NCBI GenBank assembly: GCA_024103275.1
Contig: JAGFIV010000050.1
Location: 1-64,000, forward strand
DNA: 64,000 nucleotides
Direction: 5' to 3'
DNA from: Flavobacteriales bacterium
Lineage (GTDB): Bacteria; Bacteroidota; Bacteroidia; Flavobacteriales_F; PHOS-HE28
A model generated the notes under the pieces. It saw only the letters and a program-made list of their open reading frames with translations. It ran no database searches and was not told the DNA's origin. Positions 35,780-44,945 of the stretch are shown piece by piece (the first letter of the stretch is position 1; each line of letters starts with the position of its first letter). Position numbers and translations under genes: made by a program.

Positions 35780-37477
35780 TCAGAAGCGGTAATTGACGCC
35801 GAGCTGCGCCAGGTCCTCGGTGAAGGAGGGCACGGTGGCATCGCGGCTTCGGTTATCCTGATGGCCCAAGGTGAGCGTGAAGGCGAGCTTGTCCAACTGC
35901 CACGAGGCGCGCAGGTCCAGTTGCCAGGTGCTGCCGTCGCCGCCGGCGGGCAGGGCATTGGCCAGGAAGCTGGTGCGCAGCTCGGTGCGCAGGCGGTCCT
36001 TCTTCAGCCAGGCGCGGCCGGCCTCGGCATGCGCACCCCGGCTTTCCATGCGCCCGGCGAAGTTCTCCGTGCGCCGCCAGATCAACCCGCCGCCGAGGGT
36101 GGCCTGCGCCCGCTTCCAGTTGCGCGTGTAGGCCAGGTCGTTGTGGAACCCGGTGAGCTGGGCGCTGCTGAAGGCGTTCTCGCTGCGGTCGCTGAGCGCG
36201 AAATAGTTGAACGTGTACGACACGGCGTGGCCGCCATTGGGCGCGGCGAAGCGGGCACGCGGCTGCACCAGCAGGTTCTGGCTCACCTGTTCCAGCAGGG
36301 TGGTATCGTTCACGCTGCGGCGCTCCGGCGTCTGTGTGATGCCGAAGTTGGTGTAGTTCACCAGGCAGCCGAAGACCTTCTTGGCTTGGTAGTTCAGGCC
36401 CAGGTTGCCGATGATGCGCCGTGCGGTGGCCTCGCGCAGCTTCTTCAGGTTGTTGTGCTGCCAGCCTGCGGTCAGGTTGGTGCTCAGTCTGCCTTTGAGC
36501 AGGGTGGCCGTCACGGTGCCGGTCACTTGTTCCACATCGGTCTGCAGGTAGTACGCGCCCATGCTCTTGAAGTCGGGGTCCACCCGGCGGTAGGTGAGCT
36601 TGTAGCGGGCGCGCTTGCGTTTCAGCTGCAGGCCGGTCTCCAGGGCCATCAGGCTTTGGGTGCTGGTGCTCGGCCCCAAAATGCCGGACAAGGCCGTAGT
36701 GATGGGCCCGGCATCGCCGGTGAGGGCCGGCGCTTCCACGTCGCGCACATACTCGCTGGCCGCCACATCGAAGTCCCAATGCAGGTCCTTGGCCAATTTC
36801 ACCCGGCCTTTCAGCCCGGCCACCAGGTTCCCCGCCGGGGCCAGGGCGGTGCGCACCGGCCGCCGGATGGAGCGCGGATCGTCCTTGGCACGCAGCAGCA
36901 CCAGGTCCACGTGCTCCTCCTCGGTGCCCACGCCCACCTTCACCGCGAAGCCCTTGCGCTCGTAGGCTGGAACGGGCACGTCGCTGATGAACTTCGTGGG
37001 GTCGTACACCGCGGTGGTATCCTCCTCCACGGCCTTCTGGAAGCGGCCATAGAGGAAGCCGAAGCGGAACTTCCCGGGGTTAAGCTCCACGCCGGCCATC
37101 AGCGCACGGTAGCCTGCCATGGTGAATTTGGAGAAGCTGACGTCCTGGTAGCCCAGGTGCAGCTTGGCCCATTTGTATTTGGGACTGATGCCGAACTGGT
37201 TGAAGGGCTGCTGGAACGAGCGCTGCTGGTCGCTGAGCACCAACAGGAAGGGAAGCTGCACGCCCTTGATGGTGGCCATGGGGGCTCCACTGATGGACCA
37301 GGACCAGGGTGTTCGTCGCGGATCGATGCCACGAGCCTGATAGAAGCTGAATTGTGCCTGCACCCCGGCGTTGAGCCGGAGCCATGGTTGTTCGCCCGCT
37401 TGTGCCAAATCTTGGGCCGGGGCATCGGTGTGCGCGACAGCCAATGCGACGAAAAGGGCCGTGTACTGGGCACGCAT
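35780..37477 (-). CDS. Outer-membrane beta-barrel protein, first gene of the three-gene operon
   Basis: 565 aa. MRAQYTALFVALAVAHTDAPAQ is a signal peptide; the longer upstream frame is unsupported. The mature chain has many amphipathic strands (LRLNAGVQAQFSFYQ, YKWAKLHLGYQDVSFSKF, FRFGFLYGRFQKA, YKLTYRRVDPDF, VSYTFNYFALSD) and ends in the aromatic LGVNYRF typical of outer-membrane barrels. Length suggests 20 or more strands. The GISPKYKWAKLHLGY segment is reminiscent of a conserved hypothetical Bacteroidota family, from memory. It is followed after 2 bases by the 2,078-aa gene. It could anchor or export the two partner proteins. Confidence 0.78.
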   Translation of the reverse strand: MRAQYTALFVALAVAHTDAPAQDLAQAGEQPWLRLNAGVQAQFSFYQARGIDPRRTPWSWSISGAPMATIKGVQLPFLLVLSDQQRSFQQPFNQFGISPKYKWAKLHLGYQDVSFSKFTMAGYRALMAGVELNPGKFRFGFLYGRFQKAVEEDTTAVYDPTKFISDVPVPAYERKGFAVKVGVGTEEEHVDLVLLRAKDDPRSIRRPVRTALAPAGNLVAGLKGRVKLAKDLHWDFDVAASEYVRDVEAPALTGDAGPITTALSGILGPSTSTQSLMALETGLQLKRKRARYKLTYRRVDPDFKSMGAYYLQTDVEQVTGTVTATLLKGRLSTNLTAGWQHNNLKKLREATARRIIGNLGLNYQAKKVFGCLVNYTNFGITQTPERRSVNDTTLLEQVSQNLLVQPRARFAAPNGGHAVSYTFNYFALSDRSENAFSSAQLTGFHNDLAYTRNWKRAQATLGGGLIWRRTENFAGRMESRGAHAEAGRAWLKKDRLRTELRTSFLANALPAGGDGSTWQLDLRASWQLDKLAFTLTLGHQDNRSRDATVPSFTEDLAQLGVNYRF

Positions 37478-37500
37478 CAGTGCTTTGCGTTGGCCTTGAC

Positions 37501-37508
37501 CTAATGTA
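37501..37508 (-). promoter_or_regulatory. Possible -7 box (TACATTAG) of the outer-membrane operon
   Basis: Minus-strand TACATTAG, 23 bases before the ATG; the same octamer precedes the exported protein at 55956. Confidence 0.45.
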
Positions 37509-37695
37509 ATGATAATCGGTCCCACCCAATCAATGACCTGCATCATGATCCGGATTATCAAACCATCGTGGTGAATAATCAGCCCAGGTTCCAGCCACGG
37601 CCCTATCAGGGCCGTGCCCCTTTCCCACCGCATCCGGCACCAGGCAACCCAGCGGGACCTTCCGGCACGGATCCAAGGCGTAGTCACGGTGTTCC

Positions 37696-37703
37696 TACCT
37701 TTG
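37696..37703 (+). promoter_or_regulatory. -7 box (TACCTTTG) of yebC
   Basis: Exact TAnnTTTG, 55 bases before the yebC ATG. The leader holds a small hairpin, CGGTCGC/GCGACCG with a 3-base loop, at 37712-37728. Confidence 0.55.
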
Positions 37704-37758
37704 CGGCCCTTCGGTCGCACGGCGACCGTGCCGTACCTTCCTCAAGCATCACCACACC

Positions 37759-38511
37759 ATGGGCCGCATCTTCGAAAAACGCAAGCATAAGATCTTCGCG
37801 CGCAACGCCAAGTTGAGCAAGCTCTTCACCCGCATCGGCAAGGAGATCTCCATGGCCGTGAAGGCCGGCGGGCCGAGCCCGGAGGCAAACCACCGCCTGA
37901 AGGTGGCCATCCAGAACGCCAAGGGCATGAACATGCCCAAGGACAACATTGAGCGGGCGATCAAGAAGGCCGCGGGCGGCGCCGAGGCGGACTTCACCGA
38001 GATGACCTACGAGGGCTATGCCCCCGGAGGCGTGGCCATCTTCGTGGAGACGGCCACCAACAACCCCACGCGCACGGTGGGCAATGTGCGCAGCTTCTTC
38101 AACCGGTGCGACAGCAACCTGGGCACCAGCGGGTCACTGGCCCATGTGTTCGAGCGCAAGGCGGAATTCGTGGTGGAGGGAAAGGCCTTGAAGGGCATGG
38201 ACCTGGATGAATTCGAGATGGCCTGCATCGACGCGGGGGCGGAGGATTTCATCGAGGACGGGGACAGCTTCCTCATCCTGGCGGCGTTCACGGACTTCGG
38301 GTCCATCCAGCACAAGCTGGACGAGCTGGGCATCGAGGCCAAGAGTGCCGAGCTCAAGCGCTTCCCCTTGTCCACCGTGCCGGCCGACCTGGACACGGCA
38401 CGCAATGTGATGAAGCTGATCGACATGTTGGAGGAGGACGACGACGTGAACGCCGTGTACCACAACATGGAGCTGAGCGAGGAGGTGGAAGCGGCGCTGG
38501 CCGAGGGTTGA
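37759..38511 (+). CDS. yebC: YebC/PmpR family protein
   Basis: 250 aa, full length. The N-terminal helical domain has the family pattern (RKHKIFARNAKLSKLFTRIGKEI, MNMPKDNIERAIKKA); the middle has YEGYAPGGVAIFVE and TDNPTRT-like ATNNPTRTVGNVRSFF; the end has DDDVNAVYHNMEL. YebC proteins were annotated as transcription regulators; more recent work on relatives points to a role in translation of difficult peptides. Which applies here cannot be read from sequence. It is convergent with the histidine kinase gene. Confidence 0.93.
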   Translation: MGRIFEKRKHKIFARNAKLSKLFTRIGKEISMAVKAGGPSPEANHRLKVAIQNAKGMNMPKDNIERAIKKAAGGAEADFTEMTYEGYAPGGVAIFVETATNNPTRTVGNVRSFFNRCDSNLGTSGSLAHVFERKAEFVVEGKALKGMDLDEFEMACIDAGAEDFIEDGDSFLILAAFTDFGSIQHKLDELGIEAKSAELKRFPLSTVPADLDTARNVMKLIDMLEEDDDVNAVYHNMELSEEVEAALAEG

Positions 38512-38548
38512 ACCGCGATCTTCCCGTGCACCAAGGGCCGCTCAGGGT

Positions 38549-40462
38549 TTATCCCCCGGGGAATTGGATATGGTATTCGGTGCCGCTGGCATCGGACTTC
38601 ATGGTCATGCGGCCGTTCAGTTGCTCCACCAGGCTCCCGATCAGGCTGCGCCCCAAGGTGTCCCCCGGTCGGTCCTGTTTTTCCTTGGGGATGCCCTTTC
38701 CGTCGTCGCTGTAATGCAGGTCGATCTGCCCGTCATCGGCCCGATGGATGCGCAGGTTGATGAACCCTTGCTCCCTGCCGGAAAACGCGTGCTTGAATGA
38801 ATTGGTGATCAGCTCATTGAGGATCAGTCCCAACGGCACCATCGTATCCAGGTCCAGCACCAGGTCGGGATCGATGGCCGTGCGGTACCGGATGCCATCC
38901 TTCACCTTGTTCAACTGCACCAGCTCGGCGAACAGGTCACGGATGTAACGCGACAGGTCCATGTGGGCCAGGTCGTTGCCCTTGTACAGTTTTTCATGGA
39001 TGAGCGCCATGGAGGCAACCCTGCTCTGGCTTTGTGCAAAGACCTGCTGGAGCCTTTCGTCGGTGATGTTGCCCGCCTGCAGGCGCAGCATGCTGGACAC
39101 CACTTGCAGGTTGTTCTTCACCCGGTGGTGGATCTCGCGGATCAGTACCCGGATGCGCGCATTGGCCTGCTCGAGTTTCTCCTTTTCCGCCACCAACAAA
39201 CGGGTCTGCTCCATGTCGCGGTCACGGGCGGCGCGCAGGTTGTCCCGCATGCGCGTGAGCGAATGGCCGAGCACGTCCTGGTCGCCCCGCACCACCACGG
39301 GCGCGTCGTAGTTGCCCTGCCCGATGGCATCCGCGCTGGCTGAAAGTGAGCGCATGGCCTCGATCACCTCATTGAATGAACGGGCCATCTGCCCCACCTC
39401 GTCCTTGGACTTCACGGGCACGCGTGCCCTTACATCCCCCCGCGCCAGGGAGGCGGTGGCCATGGACACCTCGCTGATGGTGCTTTGCAGCCCGCGCACG
39501 ATCACCGTGGCCATCACCAGCACCGTGCCCACCACGATCAGCAGGGCCACCACCACCAGGACCAACCGGCGCAGCGCGCCCGCGGCAATGCGCCGGCTCG
39601 TTTGCGTGATCGAATCGATCGACCGCTGTTCCACCTCATGCAACTGCCCCATGGCCTTCCCGCTCAGGTCCCACCAATCCCTTCCGCTGAGCCCCAGGTC
39701 GGCGGGCCCCTTGCCCGATTGGATCATGCCCAGCAAGGCCCGTAGCATGTTGACGTCCGCACCCTGGAACGCCTCTTGGAAAGAGGCCAGTACCTGGGGT
39801 GGTGCATCCCGCTCAAACAACTGCAGGTTGGTCTGGTACAAGGTGATCTGCCTGTTCAGGGAGCCCAGGTCCATCGCCCCCCCGTCCTTGGCAAGCATCC
39901 GCAACAGTTCGGTCCGCACCACTCCCAAGGCATTCTTGGTATAGAGCAGGCTTTGGTGGGCGAAGAGCTTTGCGTTCACCTCCATGTCCAGCGTTTGTTT
40001 GGACATCTCCCCCAAATGGCGCAGCAGGTCCTCGTTCATGGCCTGGTAGGCCTGTACCGTCTCCGGAGCCGTGCTGTTTCCATCATCCATGCGCTTGCGT
40101 ACCGTTGCCAACGGTGACACCACATCCACCGGCCTGAAACCCGGGATCACCACGATGTGGGGATTGGCCAGCCGTGCGATCGCCTCATCGCTTTCCGCGC
40201 GGGCGAGCTTCAGTGCGCCGTGGTCCGGCACCACCTTCAGCATGATGGCCATGCTCAACGCACTTTCCTCCTGGAACCGGTCCACCACATCCGCCACCAG
40301 CTGGATGCCCCCGGCCTGCCGTGACATGTAGCCAAGCACATTGTTCCGTTTGAGGCTGGAATCGACCTGCTTGCCGATCAGCAGGATCATCCCGGCCACC
40401 GGGATCCCCAACGTGATCAGGAACTTGGTCCGGATGCGCAGGTCCGCAAAGCGCCAATTCAT
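38549..40462 (-). CDS. Sensor histidine kinase (nitrate-sensing-like input, HAMP, HisKA_2)
   Basis: 637 aa, inner membrane. A first membrane helix (residues about 13-30) and a second (about 305-330) flank an all-helical extracellular region of about 270 residues ([47 protein letters not shown]), resembling the NIT nitrate/nitrite sensor domain. HAMP follows ([18 protein letters not shown]), then a coiled coil and the HisKA_2 phosphorylation motif [20 protein letters not shown] (His near 442). The ATPase has [12 protein letters not shown] and DDGKGIP. The start [14 protein letters not shown] is set 6 bases from a TACTTTCG box. No response regulator is adjacent. Confidence 0.88.
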   Translation of the reverse strand: MNWRFADLRIRTKFLITLGIPVAGMILLIGKQVDSSLKRNNVLGYMSRQAGGIQLVADVVDRFQEESALSMAIMLKVVPDHGALKLARAESDEAIARLANPHIVVIPGFRPVDVVSPLATVRKRMDDGNSTAPETVQAYQAMNEDLLRHLGEMSKQTLDMEVNAKLFAHQSLLYTKNALGVVRTELLRMLAKDGGAMDLGSLNRQITLYQTNLQLFERDAPPQVLASFQEAFQGADVNMLRALLGMIQSGKGPADLGLSGRDWWDLSGKAMGQLHEVEQRSIDSITQTSRRIAAGALRRLVLVVVALLIVVGTVLVMATVIVRGLQSTISEVSMATASLARGDVRARVPVKSKDEVGQMARSFNEVIEAMRSLSASADAIGQGNYDAPVVVRGDQDVLGHSLTRMRDNLRAARDRDMEQTRLLVAEKEKLEQANARIRVLIREIHHRVKNNLQVVSSMLRLQAGNITDERLQQVFAQSQSRVASMALIHEKLYKGNDLAHMDLSRYIRDLFAELVQLNKVKDGIRYRTAIDPDLVLDLDTMVPLGLILNELITNSFKHAFSGREQGFINLRIHRADDGQIDLHYSDDGKGIPKEKQDRPGDTLGRSLIGSLVEQLNGRMTMKSDASGTEYHIQFPGG

Positions 40463-40468
40463 GGGGAG

Positions 40469-40476
40469 CGAAAGTA
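40469..40476 (-). promoter_or_regulatory. -7 box (TACTTTCG) of the histidine kinase
   Basis: Minus-strand TACTTTCG, 6 bases from the ATG, identical to the metG box; divergent from the pccB box 26 bases away. Confidence 0.55.
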
Positions 40477-40501
40477 GGGGAAGCAACCATGCCGTGCTTT
40501 C

Positions 40502-40509
40502 TACATTTG
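40502..40509 (+). promoter_or_regulatory. -7 box (TACATTTG) of the carboxylase gene
   Basis: Exact TAnnTTTG, 38 bases before the first ATG. Confidence 0.6.
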
Positions 40510-40547
40510 GCCGCGCCCCGGGGACCACCCCGCAAGACCACCCAGCC

Positions 40548-42095
40548 ATGGCCATGAAATCGAAATTCGACCTGTTGGAAAGCCGATCAGCCGAAGCCTT
40601 GAAGGGCGGCGGGGCGGAACGCATCGAGGCCCAGCACAAGAAAGGGAAGCTCACCGCCCGCGAACGCATCCATCTGCTGCTGGACGAGGGCAGCTTCCAG
40701 GAGATCGGTCAACTGGTGACCCACCGCAGCGTGAACTTCGGCCTGGACAAGCAGCACTTCCTGGGCGATGGCGTGATCACCGGCCATGGCACCATCGACG
40801 GCCGGACGGTATTCGTGTTCTCCCAGGACTTCACCGTGCTGGGCGGCTCGCTGGCCGAGGCCCACGCCGGGAAGATCTGCAAGGTGATGGACCTGGCCAT
40901 GCGGAACGGCGCACCCCTGATCGGCCTCAACGACAGCGGCGGCGCGCGCATCCAGGAGGGCGTGGTGAGCCTGGGCGGCTATGCGGACATCTTCCACCGC
41001 AATGTGATGGCCAGCGGCGTGGTGCCGCAGATCAGCGCCATCCTGGGGCCTTGTGCGGGAGGGGCGGTGTACAGCCCGGCCCTCACGGACTTCGTCCTGA
41101 TGGTGGAGGGCACCAGCTACATGTTCGTCACCGGGCCCAACGTGGTGAAGACCGTGACCCATGAGGAAGTGTCCAGCGAGGAGCTGGGCGGCGCCTCCAC
41201 CCATGCCTCCAAGAGCGGCGTGGCGCACTTCACCGCGCCGGACGAGCTGGATGCCATCGACCAGCTGCGGCGGCTGGTCTCCTTCCTGCCCAACAATTGC
41301 GAGGAACGGCCCGCTGCCCTGCCCTACGAGCCGGGCGATGAGACCAGGCCCGCCTTGGACGCCATCCTGCCGGACAACCCCAACCAGCCGTACGATATCC
41401 GCGAAGTGATGAACGCGGTGATCGACCCGGACAGCAGCATGGAGGTCCACGCCGACTATGCCCGCAACATGGTGATCGGCTTTGCCCGCGTGGCGGGCGA
41501 GGTGGTGGGCTGCGTGGCCAACCAGCCTGCGGTGCTCGCCGGGGTGCTCGACATCGATGCCAGCATCAAGGCCGCGCGCTTCGTGCGCTTCTGCGATGCC
41601 TTCAACATTCCGCTGCTCGTGTTCGTGGACGTGCCCGGCTTCCTGCCCGGCACCGAACAGGAATGGCGCGGCATCATCAACCACGGCGCCAAGCTGCTCT
41701 ATGCGTTCAGCGAGGCCACGGTGCCCCGCATCACGGTGATCACGCGCAAGGCCTACGGCGGGGCTTACGACGTGATGAACAGCAAGCACATCGGGTGCGA
41801 CGTCAACTTCGCATGGCCTGCCGCGGAGATCGCCGTGATGGGCGCCAAGGGTGCGGCGGAGATCATCTTCCGCAACGACATCCGGGGTGCCCAGGACCCC
41901 GAGGCCATGCTGGCCGCCAAGGAGGCCGAATACCGGGACCGGTTCGCCAACCCGTACGAGGCGGCGGCCCGGGGCTTCATCGACGAAGTGATCATGCCGC
42001 ATGCCACGCGCCGCAAGGTGATCGAGGCCCTGCGCATGCTCCGCAACAAGGCGCAGGCGCTGCCGCGCAAGAAGCACGGGAACCTGCCGTTGTAA
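40548..42095 (+). CDS. pccB: Acyl-CoA (propionyl-CoA type) carboxylase, carboxyltransferase subunit
   Basis: Moves CO2 from carboxybiotin to an acyl-CoA, normally propionyl-CoA, feeding methylmalonyl-CoA metabolism. 515 aa, family length. It opens with [21 protein letters not shown], then [21 protein letters not shown], the oxyanion-hole segments [13 protein letters not shown] and [11 protein letters not shown], and the second half with [30 protein letters not shown] and [17 protein letters not shown]. The biotin carboxylase subunit is not in the window. Two ATGs six bases apart (40548, 40554) are possible starts. Substrate preference is inferred from the family. Confidence 0.92.
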   Translation: MAMKSKFDLLESRSAEALKGGGAERIEAQHKKGKLTARERIHLLLDEGSFQEIGQLVTHRSVNFGLDKQHFLGDGVITGHGTIDGRTVFVFSQDFTVLGGSLAEAHAGKICKVMDLAMRNGAPLIGLNDSGGARIQEGVVSLGGYADIFHRNVMASGVVPQISAILGPCAGGAVYSPALTDFVLMVEGTSYMFVTGPNVVKTVTHEEVSSEELGGASTHASKSGVAHFTAPDELDAIDQLRRLVSFLPNNCEERPAALPYEPGDETRPALDAILPDNPNQPYDIREVMNAVIDPDSSMEVHADYARNMVIGFARVAGEVVGCVANQPAVLAGVLDIDASIKAARFVRFCDAFNIPLLVFVDVPGFLPGTEQEWRGIINHGAKLLYAFSEATVPRITVITRKAYGGAYDVMNSKHIGCDVNFAWPAAEIAVMGAKGAAEIIFRNDIRGAQDPEAMLAAKEAEYRDRFANPYEAAARGFIDEVIMPHATRRKVIEALRMLRNKAQALPRKKHGNLPL

Positions 42096-42118
42096 GGGAT
42101 CCCGGGCGGGGCGGACCG

Positions 42119-42126
42119 TATTTTCG
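42119..42126 (+). promoter_or_regulatory. -7 box (TATTTTCG) of the TPR kinase/regulator operon
   Basis: TATTTTCG ends 4 bases before the ATG, implying a leaderless transcript, and starts 24 bases after the carboxylase stop. Confidence 0.5.
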
Positions 42127-42130
42127 CCGC

Positions 42131-44194
42131 ATGGCCAAGCCACCCGGAAGCCCACGGCACGGCTGCATCGCCGTCCTGCTTCGCCCGACCGGGTTGCTCC
42201 TTGCCCTCACAACGGCCTGGTCCCTTCCCGCACAATCAGGGACCGATGCGGCCCGGGTGATGGCCTTGCCGGAGGATAGCGCCAAGGTGATGGGCCTGAG
42301 CGACCTGTGTTTCGCCTACCGCCGCGTCCATGCGGACTCGGCGGAGCTGTTCGGGCAGGCCGCGCTTCGCCTGGCCCGTCGGCTGGGTTTCCGGCGTGGG
42401 GAGGCGCAAGCATGCAACGACCTGGCCATCCTGCGGATCGACCGCAGCGCATACGAGGCCGCGGACAGCCTGCTATACCGCTCCTTGGCCTTGCGGAAGG
42501 CGCTGGGCGATCCGGCCGGGATGGCCGCCGTGTACAACAAGCTCGGGATCACCAGGCAGGCCCGGTTCATGTTGGAGGATGCCTTGGAGGAGGACTTGAA
42601 GGCCCTGGCGATCTATGAACAGATCGGCCCGCCCGCACACGAGGCCACATTGCTGAACAACATCGCCATCCTGCAGTTCAACCTCAACCGGTTCACGGAA
42701 GCACTGGCCACGCACAAGAGGGCGGCGTCCATCCGCGCAGGGATCCCGGACAGTGCCGGGTTGGCCGCATCCTTCGGGAATATGGCCAATGTGGAATTGC
42801 GTTTGGGCGACACGGCGAACGCGGTCCATCATTACCAGCAGGCCATCGGCTATTTCAGGGCGAAGGACATGCGGCCGGAGCTGGCGGTGTCGCTGCACAA
42901 CCTGGCCTCCATCCGGTTGGAACAGGGCCGCGCGGAGGAGGCGGCACGGGGGCATGCCGAGGCCTTGGAACTGCGCCGGCAGCTCGGCGAGCCCAAGGGC
43001 ATCGCCTCGTCGTTGGTCGGGCTGGGCGCCGCGCGCCTGCACCAGCGGCGCTTCACCGAGGCGGCCGCCCTCCTGCACGAAGGCCTTGCCATGGGCAGGG
43101 TGGTGCATGCGCGCAACGAGGCAATGCACGCCCTGTTGAACCTGGCCCGCCTGCATGGCCGCTCCGGCCGCGCGGACAGTTCCTTGTTCTTCCAGGAGCA
43201 ATACGCCGCGCTGAAGGACTCCGTGTTCAATGAGGACATGAGCCAACGCCTGGCACAGGCGGAGGCGCGCTTTGAGACCGAGAAGAAGGAACGCCAGATC
43301 CAGGCACAACGGGCCTCCATCGCGGAACTGGAGCGCGAAGGCGAACACCGCAAGTTGTGGCTGGTCACCGCCTGGGGAGGGGTGGCCGTGGTGCTGCTGT
43401 CCGCGTTGCTGCTGCTGCAGGTCCAACGGCGACGGGCCCGGGCGCAGCGGGATGCGGCGATCATCGCGGAGCGCCAGGCCGGCCTGCAAGGGGTGCTGGC
43501 AGCGGCCGAAAAGGAGCGCAAGCGCATCGCCGGGGAGCTGCACGATGGGATCGGACAGCAGGTGGCAGGCTTGAAATTGAACCTGGAAATGCTGGCCGCA
43601 AAGGCGGATTCCGGCCAGCCGGTGCCCCAACGGGGCCTGGCGGAAGCCCTGTCCACCCTGGCCCTGGTGGGACAGGATGTACGCGGGCTTGCCCATGCGC
43701 TGATGCCGCGCGCCCTGGAGGAAGTGGGGCTGGTGCCCGCCATCGGGGAAATGCTGGAGCGTTCCTTCAATGCAGGGAGCATCACGTGCCGGTGGGGCCA
43801 CCACGGGATGGACGGCCGTCTCCCACCCGAAATGGAAACCGGCCTGTACCGCATCACGCAGGAGCTGGTGCAGAACACGTTGAAGCATGCACAAGCCAAG
43901 CAGGTGAACGTCCAGTTGCTGCGGAACAACGGCCATGTGGTGCTCATCTATGAGGATGACGGCCGCGGGCTGCCCGCCCAAGGCGCGTCAACAGGCATCG
44001 GCCTGGGCAACATCCAGGAGCGGGCCAGGGCGCTGAACGGCACGTTCACCATGGCCAACGGACCCCTGCACGGCATCCTGGCCACCGTGCGCATCCCGTT
44101 GCCCGGTCCGGGCCATTCATCGGGAATGGCGATCTTGCAACCATCAAACACCCCTCATGGAAACATCGCACCCCATTCGCCTGGTGATCTGTGA
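42131..44194 (+). CDS. TPR-containing sensor histidine kinase (HisKA_3)
   Basis: 687 aa. A signal sequence or first helix (GCIAVLLRPTGLLLALTTAWSLPAQ) places the sensor outside the cytoplasm. It is followed by about six tetratricopeptide repeats (for example EAQACNDLAILRIDRSAYEAADS, HEATLLNNIAILQFNLNRFTEAL, ELAVSLHNLASIRLEQGRAEEAA), a long coiled coil, one membrane helix (LVTAWGGVAVVLLSALLLL), and the NarX-type dimerisation motif ERKRIAGELHDGIGQQ with phospho-acceptor His471. The ATPase has TQELVQNTLKHAQA and DDGRGLP with GIGLGNIQERA. Its last 38 bases overlap the response-regulator gene, so the two form one unit. Confidence 0.92.
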   Translation: MAKPPGSPRHGCIAVLLRPTGLLLALTTAWSLPAQSGTDAARVMALPEDSAKVMGLSDLCFAYRRVHADSAELFGQAALRLARRLGFRRGEAQACNDLAILRIDRSAYEAADSLLYRSLALRKALGDPAGMAAVYNKLGITRQARFMLEDALEEDLKALAIYEQIGPPAHEATLLNNIAILQFNLNRFTEALATHKRAASIRAGIPDSAGLAASFGNMANVELRLGDTANAVHHYQQAIGYFRAKDMRPELAVSLHNLASIRLEQGRAEEAARGHAEALELRRQLGEPKGIASSLVGLGAARLHQRRFTEAAALLHEGLAMGRVVHARNEAMHALLNLARLHGRSGRADSSLFFQEQYAALKDSVFNEDMSQRLAQAEARFETEKKERQIQAQRASIAELEREGEHRKLWLVTAWGGVAVVLLSALLLLQVQRRRARAQRDAAIIAERQAGLQGVLAAAEKERKRIAGELHDGIGQQVAGLKLNLEMLAAKADSGQPVPQRGLAEALSTLALVGQDVRGLAHALMPRALEEVGLVPAIGEMLERSFNAGSITCRWGHHGMDGRLPPEMETGLYRITQELVQNTLKHAQAKQVNVQLLRNNGHVVLIYEDDGRGLPAQGASTGIGLGNIQERARALNGTFTMANGPLHGILATVRIPLPGPGHSSGMAILQPSNTPHGNIAPHSPGDL

Positions 44195-44801
44195 CGACCA
44201 TCAGATCGTCATCGACGGGTTGCGGCGCCTGTTGGAAGATGTGGCATGGGTGCAGGTGGTCGGCACGGCCACCGGAAACGAGGAACTGATGGCCTTGCTG
44301 GAACACGGCCCCGCAGACCTGGTGATCTTGGACCTGAACATGCCCGGCCTGCCGGGGTCCAGCGTCATGCAGAAGGTGAAGGGGCGATGGCCGGGCCTGC
44401 GGGTGATCATCCTGACCATGGAGACCAGTGCGGCCATGGTGCGCCACATGATGCAGATGGGTGCCGAGGGCTATTTGGCGAAGACCTGTGGCCGCGAGGA
44501 ACTCCTCCATGCGATCCAACAGGTCCACGGCGGAGGCAAACACGTGCCGGGTCCGGGAACCGCGGACCTGGCACGTGCTGCGGATTCGGTCATCGGCGGG
44601 CGGCTTGACGCATTGAGCGGCCGTGAACGCGAAGTGCTGGCGGGCCTGGCGGAAGGACTTTCCAACAAGGAGATCGGTGAGCGGCTCTACATCTCGCACC
44701 GCACCGTGGACACCCACCGGACGAACCTGATGAGGAAACTCGGGGTGCATAACCTGGCCGAGCTGGTGCGGATCGCCATCGCGGAGGGCATGGTGCGGTA
44801 G
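44157..44801 (+). CDS. NarL/LuxR-family response regulator
   Basis: 214 aa. The receiver domain has the acidic pair in VICDDHQIV, phospho-acceptor Asp59 (VILDLNMPG), the switch threonine in IILTMET and Lys109 (GYLAKT). The LuxR-type helix-turn-helix (LSGREREVLAGLAEGLSNKEIGERLYISHRTVDTH) occupies about residues 153-195. It starts inside the kinase gene in another frame (38-base overlap), the usual coupling for this pair. Target promoters are unknown. Confidence 0.95.
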   Translation: METSHPIRLVICDDHQIVIDGLRRLLEDVAWVQVVGTATGNEELMALLEHGPADLVILDLNMPGLPGSSVMQKVKGRWPGLRVIILTMETSAAMVRHMMQMGAEGYLAKTCGREELLHAIQQVHGGGKHVPGPGTADLARAADSVIGGRLDALSGREREVLAGLAEGLSNKEIGERLYISHRTVDTHRTNLMRKLGVHNLAELVRIAIAEGMVR

Positions 44802-44945
44802 CCTCCGCACGGGGGAGAAGCGCTCTTCAACCAGCGTCAAGATCTTGCGGCAAACGGGCGCCGGGCCTGCATTTGTTGAATTGTTGGCAACTTCTTTTCC
44901 GTTCGCCGCCAATGGGTTCTTCCTTTGTACGAAAGGGAATCGGAG

